Below, in pieces: positions 1 through 7,931 of a stretch of 64,000 nt of DNA. This DNA comes from Anaerolineae bacterium (GTDB lineage: Bacteria > Chloroflexota > Anaerolineae > Promineifilales > Promineifilaceae), in contig JAUIAP010000002.1 in NCBI GenBank assembly GCA_030425205.1, positions 1 through 64,000 of the forward strand. Reading direction: 5' to 3'. A program made the position numbers and the translations under genes. The notes beneath the pieces are model-generated. The model was not told the DNA's origin, made no database searches, and was given only the letters and a program-made list of their open reading frames with translations. Position 1 is the first letter of the stretch, and every line of letters starts with the position of its first letter.

Positions 1-2
1 GT

Positions 3-1205
3 ATGATTGTTCTATGGTTGAGAAAGTTTGCATTTGAAGTATCCTGTCTGTTTTGGTTACTTTCAGCTTACTTCATCTCGCTTTCTCAACCGATTCGAAT
101 TACGCATAATCCGTTTTATAATATCAATACAGAGCAAACGGCCCGTCTCTCAATCGAAATGCTTCTGCCGCCAGATTGGTGGCACTACATTCGCCTCGTG
201 CCAATCACTGAACATCAGACGCTTGAGCTATCTGACGAAAATGAACACTACTACTACGAAATCCGTCTCACACCTGTCTATGACCGGCGCAATCGTCTGC
301 AAGGCCGGTTACTGCTTTCACGCGACATTACAACGCGCAAGACGGCACTCTTAGCGCTTGCCCAGCGCGAAGCCGAGCTAGCCGCCCGCGTTGACGAACG
401 GACTTCCGAACTTGTCGCCGCAAACGAGGCCCTCACCACTGCCGCCCGGCTAAAAGATCAGTTTCTCGCCAGCATGAGCCATGAGCTACGCACGCCGTTG
501 AACGCCGTTATCGGGACGGCCGAAGCGATGCGCGAGACGATCTATGGCGACGTGACAGCGCGCCAAAATGTTGCCCTCGAACGGATTGAACAAAGCGCAC
601 ATCATCTTCTCGCACTGATCAACGATATTCTCGATGTTTCAAAAATCCAGTCGGGTGAGTTTCGCATCCATATCGCACCTACCTCTGTGCAAGATATCGG
701 CGCAGCCTCGCTCAACGTTGTACGTGCCAATGCGAATCGTAAAAACATCGAACTTAGCTCTAGCTACGATATCACCCACCCCATTCTGCATGTCGATGAA
801 CGCCGCATCTGCCAAGTGTTGATCAACCTGCTTGCCAATGCCGTCAAATTCACGCCAGAGGGTGGCAAAGTTTCCCTTGATGTCTATGATGCGATGACAA
901 CGCGCACAACCTACTTCCTCGTCTCCGACACGGGCATCGGCATCTCGCCCGTCGATCAAGTTCGTCTATTCCAGCCATTTATCCAGCTCGATGCGTCCTT
1001 AGCACGTCGCTATGAGGGAACGGGGCTTGGTCTCGCCTTAGCACAGCGGCTTACCGAAATGCACGGCGGCGGGATCACGGTGCGCAGTGAAGTAGGTATC
1101 GGCAGCACCTTCACAGTCGCGCTGCCGTGGGAAGTGCCAGAAAGTGAGTCTGTCGCCATCGAAGAAGATTTACGCGCCATTTTTTCCTTCTCTGCATTGC
1201 AATAA
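3..1205 (+). CDS. Sensor histidine kinase (PAS-HisKA-HATPase), 5' end uncertain
   Basis: Two-component sensor kinase that should autophosphorylate on His and pass phosphate to a response regulator not present here. A PAS-like segment (about residues 60-112, ending RLLLSRDITTRK) is followed by a short coiled coil. The HisKA H box is SMSHELRTPLN with the phospho-acceptor His near residue 160. The ATPase N box (LINLLANAVKF), G1 (VSDTGIGI) and G2 (GTGLGLALA) follow near 280, 310 and 340. The PAS resembles the one following seven membrane helices in 7TM-type histidine kinases, and the first ~40 residues fit no known domain. The true start is therefore probably upstream of the window or the 5' part is altered. 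The gene ends about 100 bp before a promoter that belongs to the next gene. Confidence 0.85.
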   Translation: MIVLWLRKFAFEVSCLFWLLSAYFISLSQPIRITHNPFYNINTEQTARLSIEMLLPPDWWHYIRLVPITEHQTLELSDENEHYYYEIRLTPVYDRRNRLQGRLLLSRDITTRKTALLALAQREAELAARVDERTSELVAANEALTTAARLKDQFLASMSHELRTPLNAVIGTAEAMRETIYGDVTARQNVALERIEQSAHHLLALINDILDVSKIQSGEFRIHIAPTSVQDIGAASLNVVRANANRKNIELSSSYDITHPILHVDERRICQVLINLLANAVKFTPEGGKVSLDVYDAMTTRTTYFLVSDTGIGISPVDQVRLFQPFIQLDASLARRYEGTGLGLALAQRLTEMHGGGITVRSEVGIGSTFTVALPWEVPESESVAIEEDLRAIFSFSALQ

Positions 1206-1231
1206 TTGAATAACTTCAGATGATTTGATCG

Positions 1232-1260
1232 TTGACATCTCGTTTTAATTCTTGTAACAT
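1232..1260 (+). promoter_or_regulatory. Promoter of the MFS-gntR operon
   Basis: A consensus -35 TTGACA (1232-1237), a 17-nt spacer and a -10 TAACAT (1255-1260) lie ahead of the MFS gene. The -10 and start region fall inside a long perfect inverted repeat, which suggests repressor control. Seen by eye only. Confidence 0.5.
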
Positions 1261-1292
1261 CATGTCATCATATGACATGATGTTACAAGAAT
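1248..1292. promoter_or_regulatory. Perfect 21-bp inverted repeat, probable operator
   Basis: Two perfectly complementary 21-nt arms (1248-1268 and 1272-1292) are separated by three bases. The core reads TGTCATCATATGACA and the outer arms contain CTTGTAAC/GTTACAAG. It overlaps the -10 box and ends at the ribosome binding site (GAGGT, 1293-1297) of the MFS gene. It is AT-rich and has no T-tract, so it does not look like a terminator. The GntR-family gene two positions downstream is the natural candidate to bind it; this is inference. Confidence 0.6.
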
Positions 1293-1303
1293 GAGGTCGT
1301 TCA

Positions 1304-2602
1304 ATGAAGTCGATAAAACAGATCGAGCGCGTTTACTACATAAGTGAATTTCTCTTTTGGTTTGGTAATGCACTGCCCTTGGCATTGTTGGTGTTGCTCA
1401 TACAAAGTCGCGGTTTTTCGTTATTGGATGTCAGCATCTTCTTTGGAACTGTCACCTTTGCAGGGTTGATGTTAGAAGTGCCGACAGGAAGTTTGGCCGA
1501 TCTAATCGGCCGAAAACGTGTCACCCTAATCGCTGGATTACTAAAAATAGTCGGTAATGCCTTATTATTATGCGCCTACTCACATTCACTGCTCATCGCT
1601 GGTGGCCTTATCTATGGCACCAGTCGCGCACTTTCCTCAGGCGCACTCGACGCATGGTTTGTCGACGAGATTCAGAAAATTGATCGCACAACGCCATTGC
1701 AACCAATGTTCGGCCGATCTGAATCTTTTGCGTTGACCGGTTTGGCATTGGGAACCCTGTTGGGCAGCCTCCTGCCAAATTGGCTAACGTTCCTGCCCGC
1801 CGAAGGCACCGCTATTTTGACCCCTTACTCCGCAACATTGGTCGGTTCACTGCTCATTGCAGCACTGCGGACGCTCTTTATCGCCTTCTTTGTCAAAGAA
1901 GACCGCTCGCTTTTGCCCCAATTAAGTTGGCGCGAATCGCTTCAAACGGTGCCAACGTTTGCGCAAGAGGCACTTCAACTGAGCCGCCAAAGTGACATTG
2001 TTCGATTACTTCTGGTAACAACATTTGCGACTGGCTTCGTGTTGATTGGACTGGAGAATTTTTGGCAACCCAAATTTGTGACGCTTCTAGGCGCAACCAA
2101 AGGCAATAGTGTCGTCTTTGGAATTATCATGACGGGAACCTTCGGGCTGGCGGTCGTCGGCAATATGCTTTCTACGCCTATCGCCACATATCTCAACAAC
2201 CGTTTGGGCCTTTTGGTTGGACTAACGCAACTGCTACGCGGCGGGCTGTTGCTGCTAATTGTGATGCAGACAAATCTGTTTGTAGCCGGTGTTATCTTTT
2301 GGTTGATCTATTTTGGGATGGGGATCAGTTCGCCCGCGATCAACGTGATGCTCAATGCTGAAATTTCGGCCGAAAGACGCTCATCAATGCTCTCCGTGCG
2401 CTCCATGATGTCATCAGGAGGCGCATTTATCGGCAGCCTGCTATTAGGTATCATCGCAGAGCGTGGCTCGATTGACTTGGCGTGGGTTGTGTGCGGTCTC
2501 TTGTTGTTGTTATCATTCCCTTTGTACATGCGAATTGATCGCCTTTACACCACGAAACATGGAAAAAATAGCTCGCAAACGCCTCAACACGAAACCATTT
2601 AA
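1304..2602 (+). CDS. MFS transporter
   Basis: Twelve-helix major facilitator of 432 residues. The loop 2-3 signature is visible as DLIGRKR after EVPTGSLA near residue 60. The substrate cannot be read from sequence; the relatives I recognise are drug or small-molecule exporters. The start ATG has a GAGGT ribosome site 6-10 nt upstream. The following gntR gene starts inside its 3' end (44-nt overlap), so the two should be co-transcribed and translationally coupled, the usual arrangement for an exporter and its regulator. Confidence 0.85.
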   Translation: MKSIKQIERVYYISEFLFWFGNALPLALLVLLIQSRGFSLLDVSIFFGTVTFAGLMLEVPTGSLADLIGRKRVTLIAGLLKIVGNALLLCAYSHSLLIAGGLIYGTSRALSSGALDAWFVDEIQKIDRTTPLQPMFGRSESFALTGLALGTLLGSLLPNWLTFLPAEGTAILTPYSATLVGSLLIAALRTLFIAFFVKEDRSLLPQLSWRESLQTVPTFAQEALQLSRQSDIVRLLLVTTFATGFVLIGLENFWQPKFVTLLGATKGNSVVFGIIMTGTFGLAVVGNMLSTPIATYLNNRLGLLVGLTQLLRGGLLLLIVMQTNLFVAGVIFWLIYFGMGISSPAINVMLNAEISAERRSSMLSVRSMMSSGGAFIGSLLLGIIAERGSIDLAWVVCGLLLLLSFPLYMRIDRLYTTKHGKNSSQTPQHETI

Positions 2603-3356
2603 GAAACAAACCCTTGCCGAGCAGGTGTCGGACAGCATCGCCGAAGCAATTGTTAGCGGTGCGTGGAAGGGGGGTGAAGCATTGCCGACCGAGCCAGAAA
2701 TCGCCGCGCAATATGGCGTGAGCCGCGCCGTCGTGCGGGACGCGACACGCATGTTAGCGGCGAAAGGGTTGGTTGAGGCACAGCACGGCAAAGGGGTGTT
2801 CGTGACCCATTCACCAACTGAGGCATTCGGGGATGCACTGTTGTTGGCATTGCGCCGGATGGATGCGACCGTTTGGGATGTGACCCAGTATGAAAGGATG
2901 CTCTATCCAGAGATGGTGGCGTTGGCGGCGGAGAATGCAAATTCGGCCGATCTTGCCCAAATTCGCCAAACAATCGATCAGTACCTCAGCACGCTACACA
3001 CTCTCGATATACCTGCTCAGGATATGGGGGCTGAGTCTGTCGTCATGGAAACGCTAATCGCACGCTGGGCAGACATTATTCAAGCGATCGGTAACGCCAC
3101 ACATAACAAACTCTATGCGCTGCTGGCACGACCGCTCAATCGCCTACATAGCTTTCGCCACTGGATTGGAGCAGAGGAGGAAGCGGTGACGATGGATACA
3201 GACTTTCTCAATACGATGTATGAAAGTATTGCAACGGGCGATCCCTCAGCCGCGCGCGCCAGAATGTCTACAATCACGCAAATGCCACAAGAGGCCATTA
3301 CCGCCATGCGACAAACACCGATTGGCGAAGTGACTCACATCACGCTTAAATCATAA
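2559..3356 (+). CDS. GntR family regulator, FadR subfamily
   Basis: DNA-binding regulator of 265 residues. The winged HTH covers about residues 15-80 (LAEQVSDSIAEAIVSG, then LPTEPEIAAQYGVSRAVVRD, then GKGVFV). The all-helical C-terminal half is FCD-like and would bind a small effector. I chose ATG 2559 (MEKIARKRLN) over an upstream in-frame start because it begins directly ahead of the HTH and lies in the end of the MFS gene. Likely target: the palindrome at 1248-1292, giving repression of the MFS gene and autoregulation. Effector unknown. It ends 13 bp before the convergent DUF1992 gene. Confidence 0.85.
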   Translation: MEKIARKRLNTKPFKKQTLAEQVSDSIAEAIVSGAWKGGEALPTEPEIAAQYGVSRAVVRDATRMLAAKGLVEAQHGKGVFVTHSPTEAFGDALLLALRRMDATVWDVTQYERMLYPEMVALAAENANSADLAQIRQTIDQYLSTLHTLDIPAQDMGAESVVMETLIARWADIIQAIGNATHNKLYALLARPLNRLHSFRHWIGAEEEAVTMDTDFLNTMYESIATGDPSAARARMSTITQMPQEAITAMRQTPIGEVTHITLKS

Positions 3357-3368
3357 GTCGCTGTCCGC

Positions 3369-3953
3369 TCAATCCACAACGAACTCATTAACCATCTCTT
3401 GCGTCGCGCCAAGTCGCGCCAATTCAATTTTCAGATCGAGCTTGTAAATTTCCAAATCCATCGTCGGCAACATGCGGTTGACATCGGTGATGCGCTTGTT
3501 TAGATCTTCCATCGCCGTCTCCCACTGCATTTGCAACGCCGTCCAACGTCGCATGGCAAGGTCAACTTGTCCACCACGTGCCATCGCCTTAATTTGGGGT
3601 CCAAATAGTTGGAATTGATGGGCCATACGGTCGCGCAGCTTGGTAATCTCTTCCAACATGCGATTGCGCTCGTCGATCCATGGCAAGGTGAAATTGTTGT
3701 CTTTCAGCAGCTTGTAGGCCATCTGCATATCACGTGCAAATGGATTGTCTTCAATGTCAAGCGGCTTGCCTTTGCCAGGCAGATTCTCGAAATCACCGCG
3801 CTCAATTGCCTCTTGAATCTGCTCTTCAACCACCGATTTATAATTGTTGCCCGTCAGAATATAACGTCGTTTGTTGGAGTGAACGCCTGTTTCGTCGGTG
3901 GCAGTCTCAGGGGTTGCGTTGGGGTTTTTGAAATCGTAGTGACGTTGGGACAT
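3369..3953 (-). CDS. DUF1992 (DnaJC28-like) protein
   Basis: Cytosolic protein of 194 residues with a DUF1992 core, as in the conserved region of DnaJ homologue C28: VEEQIQEAIERGDFENLPGK, then GKPLDIEDNPF, then WIDERN. No J domain is present. The molecular role of the family is unknown to me. The gene begins 14 bp after the stop of the Lon-N gene on the same strand, so the two form an operon. Confidence 0.8.
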   Translation of the reverse strand: MSQRHYDFKNPNATPETATDETGVHSNKRRYILTGNNYKSVVEEQIQEAIERGDFENLPGKGKPLDIEDNPFARDMQMAYKLLKDNNFTLPWIDERNRMLEEITKLRDRMAHQFQLFGPQIKAMARGGQVDLAMRRWTALQMQWETAMEDLNKRITDVNRMLPTMDLEIYKLDLKIELARLGATQEMVNEFVVD

Positions 3954-3967
3954 GTGTTGAAACGCCT

Positions 3968-4609
3968 TTAGTTGAGTGAAAAGATAGTGCCGCTGTCTGG
4001 ATTGTAAGCTCGCAAAAGCGAAAGTTCTGTCGTGTATTTCTTTTCAAGCAGCACAAGCATCTCTCGTGCGCTTTGTTGTTCGAGAATTTCCTGCTTGATT
4101 TCGGCCGAAACCTGCAAGACATACGCTGCCAAGTAACCCAAATCGACGGGATCTTCTGGCAACCCTTCATCAACACGAATCTGCACCGCATCCATCTCGC
4201 TCAATATGTTGATATAAGCCTCCACCTGCAAGCGCACACGCGCTGCAATCTGCTCCAGCCCTTTTGAATCGGTCAGCGGAAAAGACTCCACTTCCCCCTG
4301 CAAATAGAGTTGTTGCTGGCTTATGTCGAGAATGCGGAAGCGATCCTGTCCGATGGCGACGATGTTCATTCGACCGTCATCAAGCCGCTCGACTTTGACA
4401 ATCTCGGCCGTGCAGCCAACTTCATAAGGTTCCGCTGCCTCACCAACCTCAACACCATCTTCTATCAAGACGACCCCAAACGGCTTGCGCCCAGAGACAC
4501 AGCGATTGATCATCTGCTTATAACGCTCTTCAAAAATATGCAAAAAGATTGGCACACCGGGAAATAGCACGCTGTTGAGTGGGAAAAGGGGCAGGTTGTA
4601 TATTGTCAT
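3968..4609 (-). CDS. Lon N-terminal (substrate-binding) domain protein
   Basis: Stand-alone LON-N/PUA-like domain protein of 213 residues without the ATPase and peptidase parts of Lon. The opening LPLFPLNSVLFPGVPIFLHI and the later PFGVVLI segment are diagnostic. Such proteins occur widely in bacteria and are thought to bind substrates or partners; no enzymatic role is shown here. I chose the ATG at 4609 because AAGGAG sits 6 nt upstream on the minus strand. An ATG 15 nt further upstream overlaps that ribosome site. Confidence 0.85.
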   Translation of the reverse strand: MTIYNLPLFPLNSVLFPGVPIFLHIFEERYKQMINRCVSGRKPFGVVLIEDGVEVGEAAEPYEVGCTAEIVKVERLDDGRMNIVAIGQDRFRILDISQQQLYLQGEVESFPLTDSKGLEQIAARVRLQVEAYINILSEMDAVQIRVDEGLPEDPVDLGYLAAYVLQVSAEIKQEILEQQSAREMLVLLEKKYTTELSLLRAYNPDSGTIFSLN

Positions 4610-5091
4610 AAATGCTCCTTGCAACGACGCTGATCGACCATTAAATAGCGATCATCAATGCAGTGGCATTATAGCGAACACGGTCGTTGCACTAAAGATC
4701 CTACGCATTTTCTACCCATTTCATACCTGTTGTAGACAGCCTGTACACAGCGTTGAATACACGTATTTCCCCACAGAGATGGGTAAATTCACTCATTTAA
4801 TGCACACATCATCCCACTCAGATCTTCATTTAAGCCAGTTCTAAGTTAAAATAACCCACATTGCTAAAAACGGTGCGGGAACAACGGCAATTGACTGTGT
4901 TCCCGTGATTAGTATTGTGGCAAATGTTGTTAAGTATTTGGAAGGGGAAGTAGATCAGTACACCAGTAATGTTGGCACCGCTGATGCATCGACAAATCGG
5001 TCGGTCGAAAGCTGCACTGCTTCTTCTGCACAGTACTTAGTTTTGATGTGACCGACAGGCGCGACTTGTTAGTTGAGAGACGAGGTGAAAA
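4610..5091. other. Intergenic region, no supported gene
   Basis: About 480 bp between divergent genes. It should hold promoters for both, but I could not identify convincing boxes. An 8-bp inverted repeat (CGGGAACA at 4876-4883 with TGTTCCCG at 4898-4905) is present. A short open frame ends at 5051, but it has no credible start or ribosome site. A ribosome site (CGAGGTGAA) for the lipoprotein gene precedes 5092. Confidence 0.5.
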
Positions 5092-6840
5092 ATGTATCGC
5101 AGATATTGGATGCTACTGCTTTTGATCATATTTGGTGGGTGTTCACAGGCAGAAGAAGCTGTTCCGACCGCCATTCCAGCAACGGATGTTCCCGTTGCGA
5201 CGGTTGCCGTCATTTCTGGGCTTGCGCCCGTTGACAACGTTCAATTGACTTTAATTGAAACGATGCCCGTAGGAGTTGAACTTACCGTGCAGGGCAATCT
5301 ACCCGATGGCTGCACACAAATAGACGAAATTACACAAACGCGAGTTGAACAACGATTCGAGGTCGTAATCACAACACAACGCGACGCGGATGCAATCTGC
5401 ACACAGGCACTCGTTCCATTTGAAGAGCTTGTTACATTAGACGTGAACGGCTTGCCAGCAGGCTCCTACACGGTAGACGTGAATGGTCAGCAGAGTTCAT
5501 TTGTGTTTGGGACTGATAATGTCGCGCCAGAAGTGTTACCGACGCCAGAACCAACGTTGGAACCGACAAAAGAGCCGACCGCAAGCGGCTTTGAGATTGC
5601 GGGCTTAGTATTTCACGACGTATGTGCAATTGCTGGAGGAGAGGGTGGAGAACCAGTTGTGCCATCAGAAGGGTGTGTTGAGCAGGCGGCGGGTGGATTT
5701 GCAGCCAATGGAACGATGGAAACGGGTGAGCCGCCGCTGGTTGGTGTGGTGGTGAAACTATTGAATGCTGATTGTGGCGATGAGATCGATTCGGCCGAAA
5801 CTGATTCCACTGGTGCATACATCTTTGAGAATGTCCCTGCTGGCACCTACTGTCTTGACATCAATCCAACGGAAGAGCCCAACGCCTCCATCCTGATTCC
5901 CGGCGAGTTCACCACACCAGATGCCAGTGGGGAACAGCTGATCGAAGTCTCAGAAAATGCCGTTGCTGCACCATTCGGTTGGGACTATCAATTCTTGCCC
6001 GTTCCAGAAACGGAGCAGTCGGACACATTGGTTGAGGCAAACTGCGGCGATCGGGTTTCGTTCTGGGGCGATGTAACCGTGCCTGACGACACACCATTTG
6101 AACCGGGCGCACCGATCATCAAAACGTGGCGCTTGATCAACACAGGTGGCTGTACATGGAATACGGAGTATGGGCTGCAATTTGCCGATGGTGAGCAGAT
6201 GGGCGCAGAGGACTTTGTGGCGTTTGACAGACTCGTTCCCCCCGGTGACCACATAGACGTGACGATTCGCTTTACCGCGCCAGAAGCGTTAGGCACCTAT
6301 CGCAGCGATTGGCTCTTCCGCAACGACGATGGCGAGCTATTCGGTTTGGGCGAAGACATTACGAACGTCATTTTTACACAGATCATTGTGGTTGAAGCGG
6401 GAACGCTCGGTCAAATCAGCGGCTTTATGTGGAGTGATCTATGTGATCAAAGCGCGTATATTTTTGGTCAGCCGACGTTGCCATCGGGTTGTTTGCAGAA
6501 TGAAAATGGGACAGTGCGCGGGGATGGCGTGTTTGACGTTTCGGCCGAAGTGCGTCTTGCAGGCGTCACGATGACGCTCGGCAGGGGTGAATGTGGTGAG
6601 GCAGACGAAACAATTGCCACAACGGTCACCGATGCAGAGGGCATTTACCGCTTTGAGAGCCTGCCCAGCGCAACCTACTGTGTCTATGTCGATGTCGTAT
6701 CAGAGGAAAATTATGCCCTGCTTGTGCCCGGTCTGATGACCGCGCCACAAATCGGCCGAACTGGATTCACCGTCACATTGCAGCCCGATCAGGAGTTGAC
6801 CACGCTCAACTTTGGTTGGGACTTTGCCGATGAGGAATAG
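5092..6840 (+). CDS. Lipoprotein with NBR1-Ig domain between two SdrB-like domains
   Basis: Surface lipoprotein of 582 residues. The signal peptide ends in a lipobox, FGGC, near residue 16, followed by a Thr/Pro/Glu-rich linker. Three beta domains come next: an SdrB/Cna-like domain (about 166-305, AETDSTGAYIFENVPAGTYC), an NBR1-type Ig domain (about 317-433, with FEPGAPIIKTWRLINTGGC), and a second SdrB-like domain (441-580). Both SdrB-like domains end in an FGWD motif. In bacteria NBR1-Ig domains are frequent in Chloroflexota secreted proteins and probably act in adhesion or carbohydrate binding. No catalytic motif is seen. It appears monocistronic. Confidence 0.85.
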   Translation: MYRRYWMLLLLIIFGGCSQAEEAVPTAIPATDVPVATVAVISGLAPVDNVQLTLIETMPVGVELTVQGNLPDGCTQIDEITQTRVEQRFEVVITTQRDADAICTQALVPFEELVTLDVNGLPAGSYTVDVNGQQSSFVFGTDNVAPEVLPTPEPTLEPTKEPTASGFEIAGLVFHDVCAIAGGEGGEPVVPSEGCVEQAAGGFAANGTMETGEPPLVGVVVKLLNADCGDEIDSAETDSTGAYIFENVPAGTYCLDINPTEEPNASILIPGEFTTPDASGEQLIEVSENAVAAPFGWDYQFLPVPETEQSDTLVEANCGDRVSFWGDVTVPDDTPFEPGAPIIKTWRLINTGGCTWNTEYGLQFADGEQMGAEDFVAFDRLVPPGDHIDVTIRFTAPEALGTYRSDWLFRNDDGELFGLGEDITNVIFTQIIVVEAGTLGQISGFMWSDLCDQSAYIFGQPTLPSGCLQNENGTVRGDGVFDVSAEVRLAGVTMTLGRGECGEADETIATTVTDAEGIYRFESLPSATYCVYVDVVSEENYALLVPGLMTAPQIGRTGFTVTLQPDQELTTLNFGWDFADEE

Positions 6841-6923
6841 TTTGCGGTCAACAGTAAACAGTAAAGAAAACTATCGGCCGATGACTGCCCGTACATGACT
6901 GCACATGTTAACATTGCCGCTGT

Positions 6924-7796
6924 ATGAATATCGTCACCAGCGGCATTGTTATCGATCAACGCGGCGAACTGCTCGTCGTCAAACGCAACGACACCCGGAC
7001 ATGGGCTGTTCCCGGCGGCAACCTCGATTTTGGTGAATCACCCGATCAGGGCGTAGTGCGAGAGGTCGAGGAGGAAACGGGTTTCAAAGTATTACCCGTG
7101 CGGCTCGTGCGGCTTGACTATTTGCCCATTCGGGGGGGCACGCTGCAATTCACATTTCGTTGTTTGCTGCGTGGGGGTGCGGTTAAGACCTCCATTGAGA
7201 CCACGAACGTGGGCTTCGTCAAAACAAATCCAATCCCATTACGTGTCTTGCCAATTCACGAAATGCCAATTGAAGGTGCGCTTCAGCACACAGGCGGCGC
7301 AGTCGATTGGCAGCGTTATCAGCTTAGTCCGCTTGAAAATATCGGTCAGCTTGCCCTAATTAATCTCTACTATCCGTTAATGGATATGAAGCGCAAGCTG
7401 TTTTCACAGGCGCGTTATCAACCCTTGCAGCCAAGGCACGTGCGTGTCGCCGTTGTGGTTCAGGATAGGAATGGCGGGGTGCGCTGGGAGCGACGCGGTG
7501 ATCGTTATGTCCTCCCCTCGGGCAATGTTCATCCCGCCGAAACGCCTTGGGAAGCGGCCGAAAGGTTATCGAATGCGCGTCTGACCGATGTGACAGGTGT
7601 CTACACCGATACAGAGGCGGGGGCGTTAGTGCTGGTTTTTTCGGCCGAAACCACCCCCAATCCGCACCTTGTCACCCACCCCAATCCGCCCGAAAATAGT
7701 GACCCACGCCATGTAATCTATTGGGAAGATTCGGCCGATTCTGATCGCCTCACAACTATTTTCAAAACATTTCCAGAGTCACTCCCCTCAACATAA
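6924..7796 (+). CDS. Nudix hydrolase with a second, degenerate Nudix domain
   Basis: 290 residues. The N-terminal domain has an intact Nudix box, GNLDFGESPDQGVV followed by REVEEETGF (about residues 33-55), so it should hydrolyse a nucleoside diphosphate-X substrate with Mg2+. The C-terminal half repeats the fold (VRVAVVVQDR..., then SGNVHPAETPWEAAERL), but the REUxEE metal ligands are gone, so it is probably non-catalytic and regulatory or substrate-binding. Substrate unknown. No clear ribosome site precedes the ATG. Confidence 0.8.
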   Translation: MNIVTSGIVIDQRGELLVVKRNDTRTWAVPGGNLDFGESPDQGVVREVEEETGFKVLPVRLVRLDYLPIRGGTLQFTFRCLLRGGAVKTSIETTNVGFVKTNPIPLRVLPIHEMPIEGALQHTGGAVDWQRYQLSPLENIGQLALINLYYPLMDMKRKLFSQARYQPLQPRHVRVAVVVQDRNGGVRWERRGDRYVLPSGNVHPAETPWEAAERLSNARLTDVTGVYTDTEAGALVLVFSAETTPNPHLVTHPNPPENSDPRHVIYWEDSADSDRLTTIFKTFPESLPST

Positions 7797-7931
7797 TAAT
7801 TTCGTTTGCGTTTGTGAAAATCGGAACAATCGCTCAGTGAGTCGCGTTTGAAGGGCGAAGGCAACTGCTTTCGACACAAATTCTCAAATTCATCACTTCG
7901 TCATCGCGATGAGTGATCAAGGAGCTTACTG

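Noticed and set aside
4842..5051. Open frame ending CTASSAQYLVLM upstream of the lipoprotein gene
   Set aside because: Only a GTG at 4905 could start it, there is no ribosome site, and I recognise no family. Treated as spacer.
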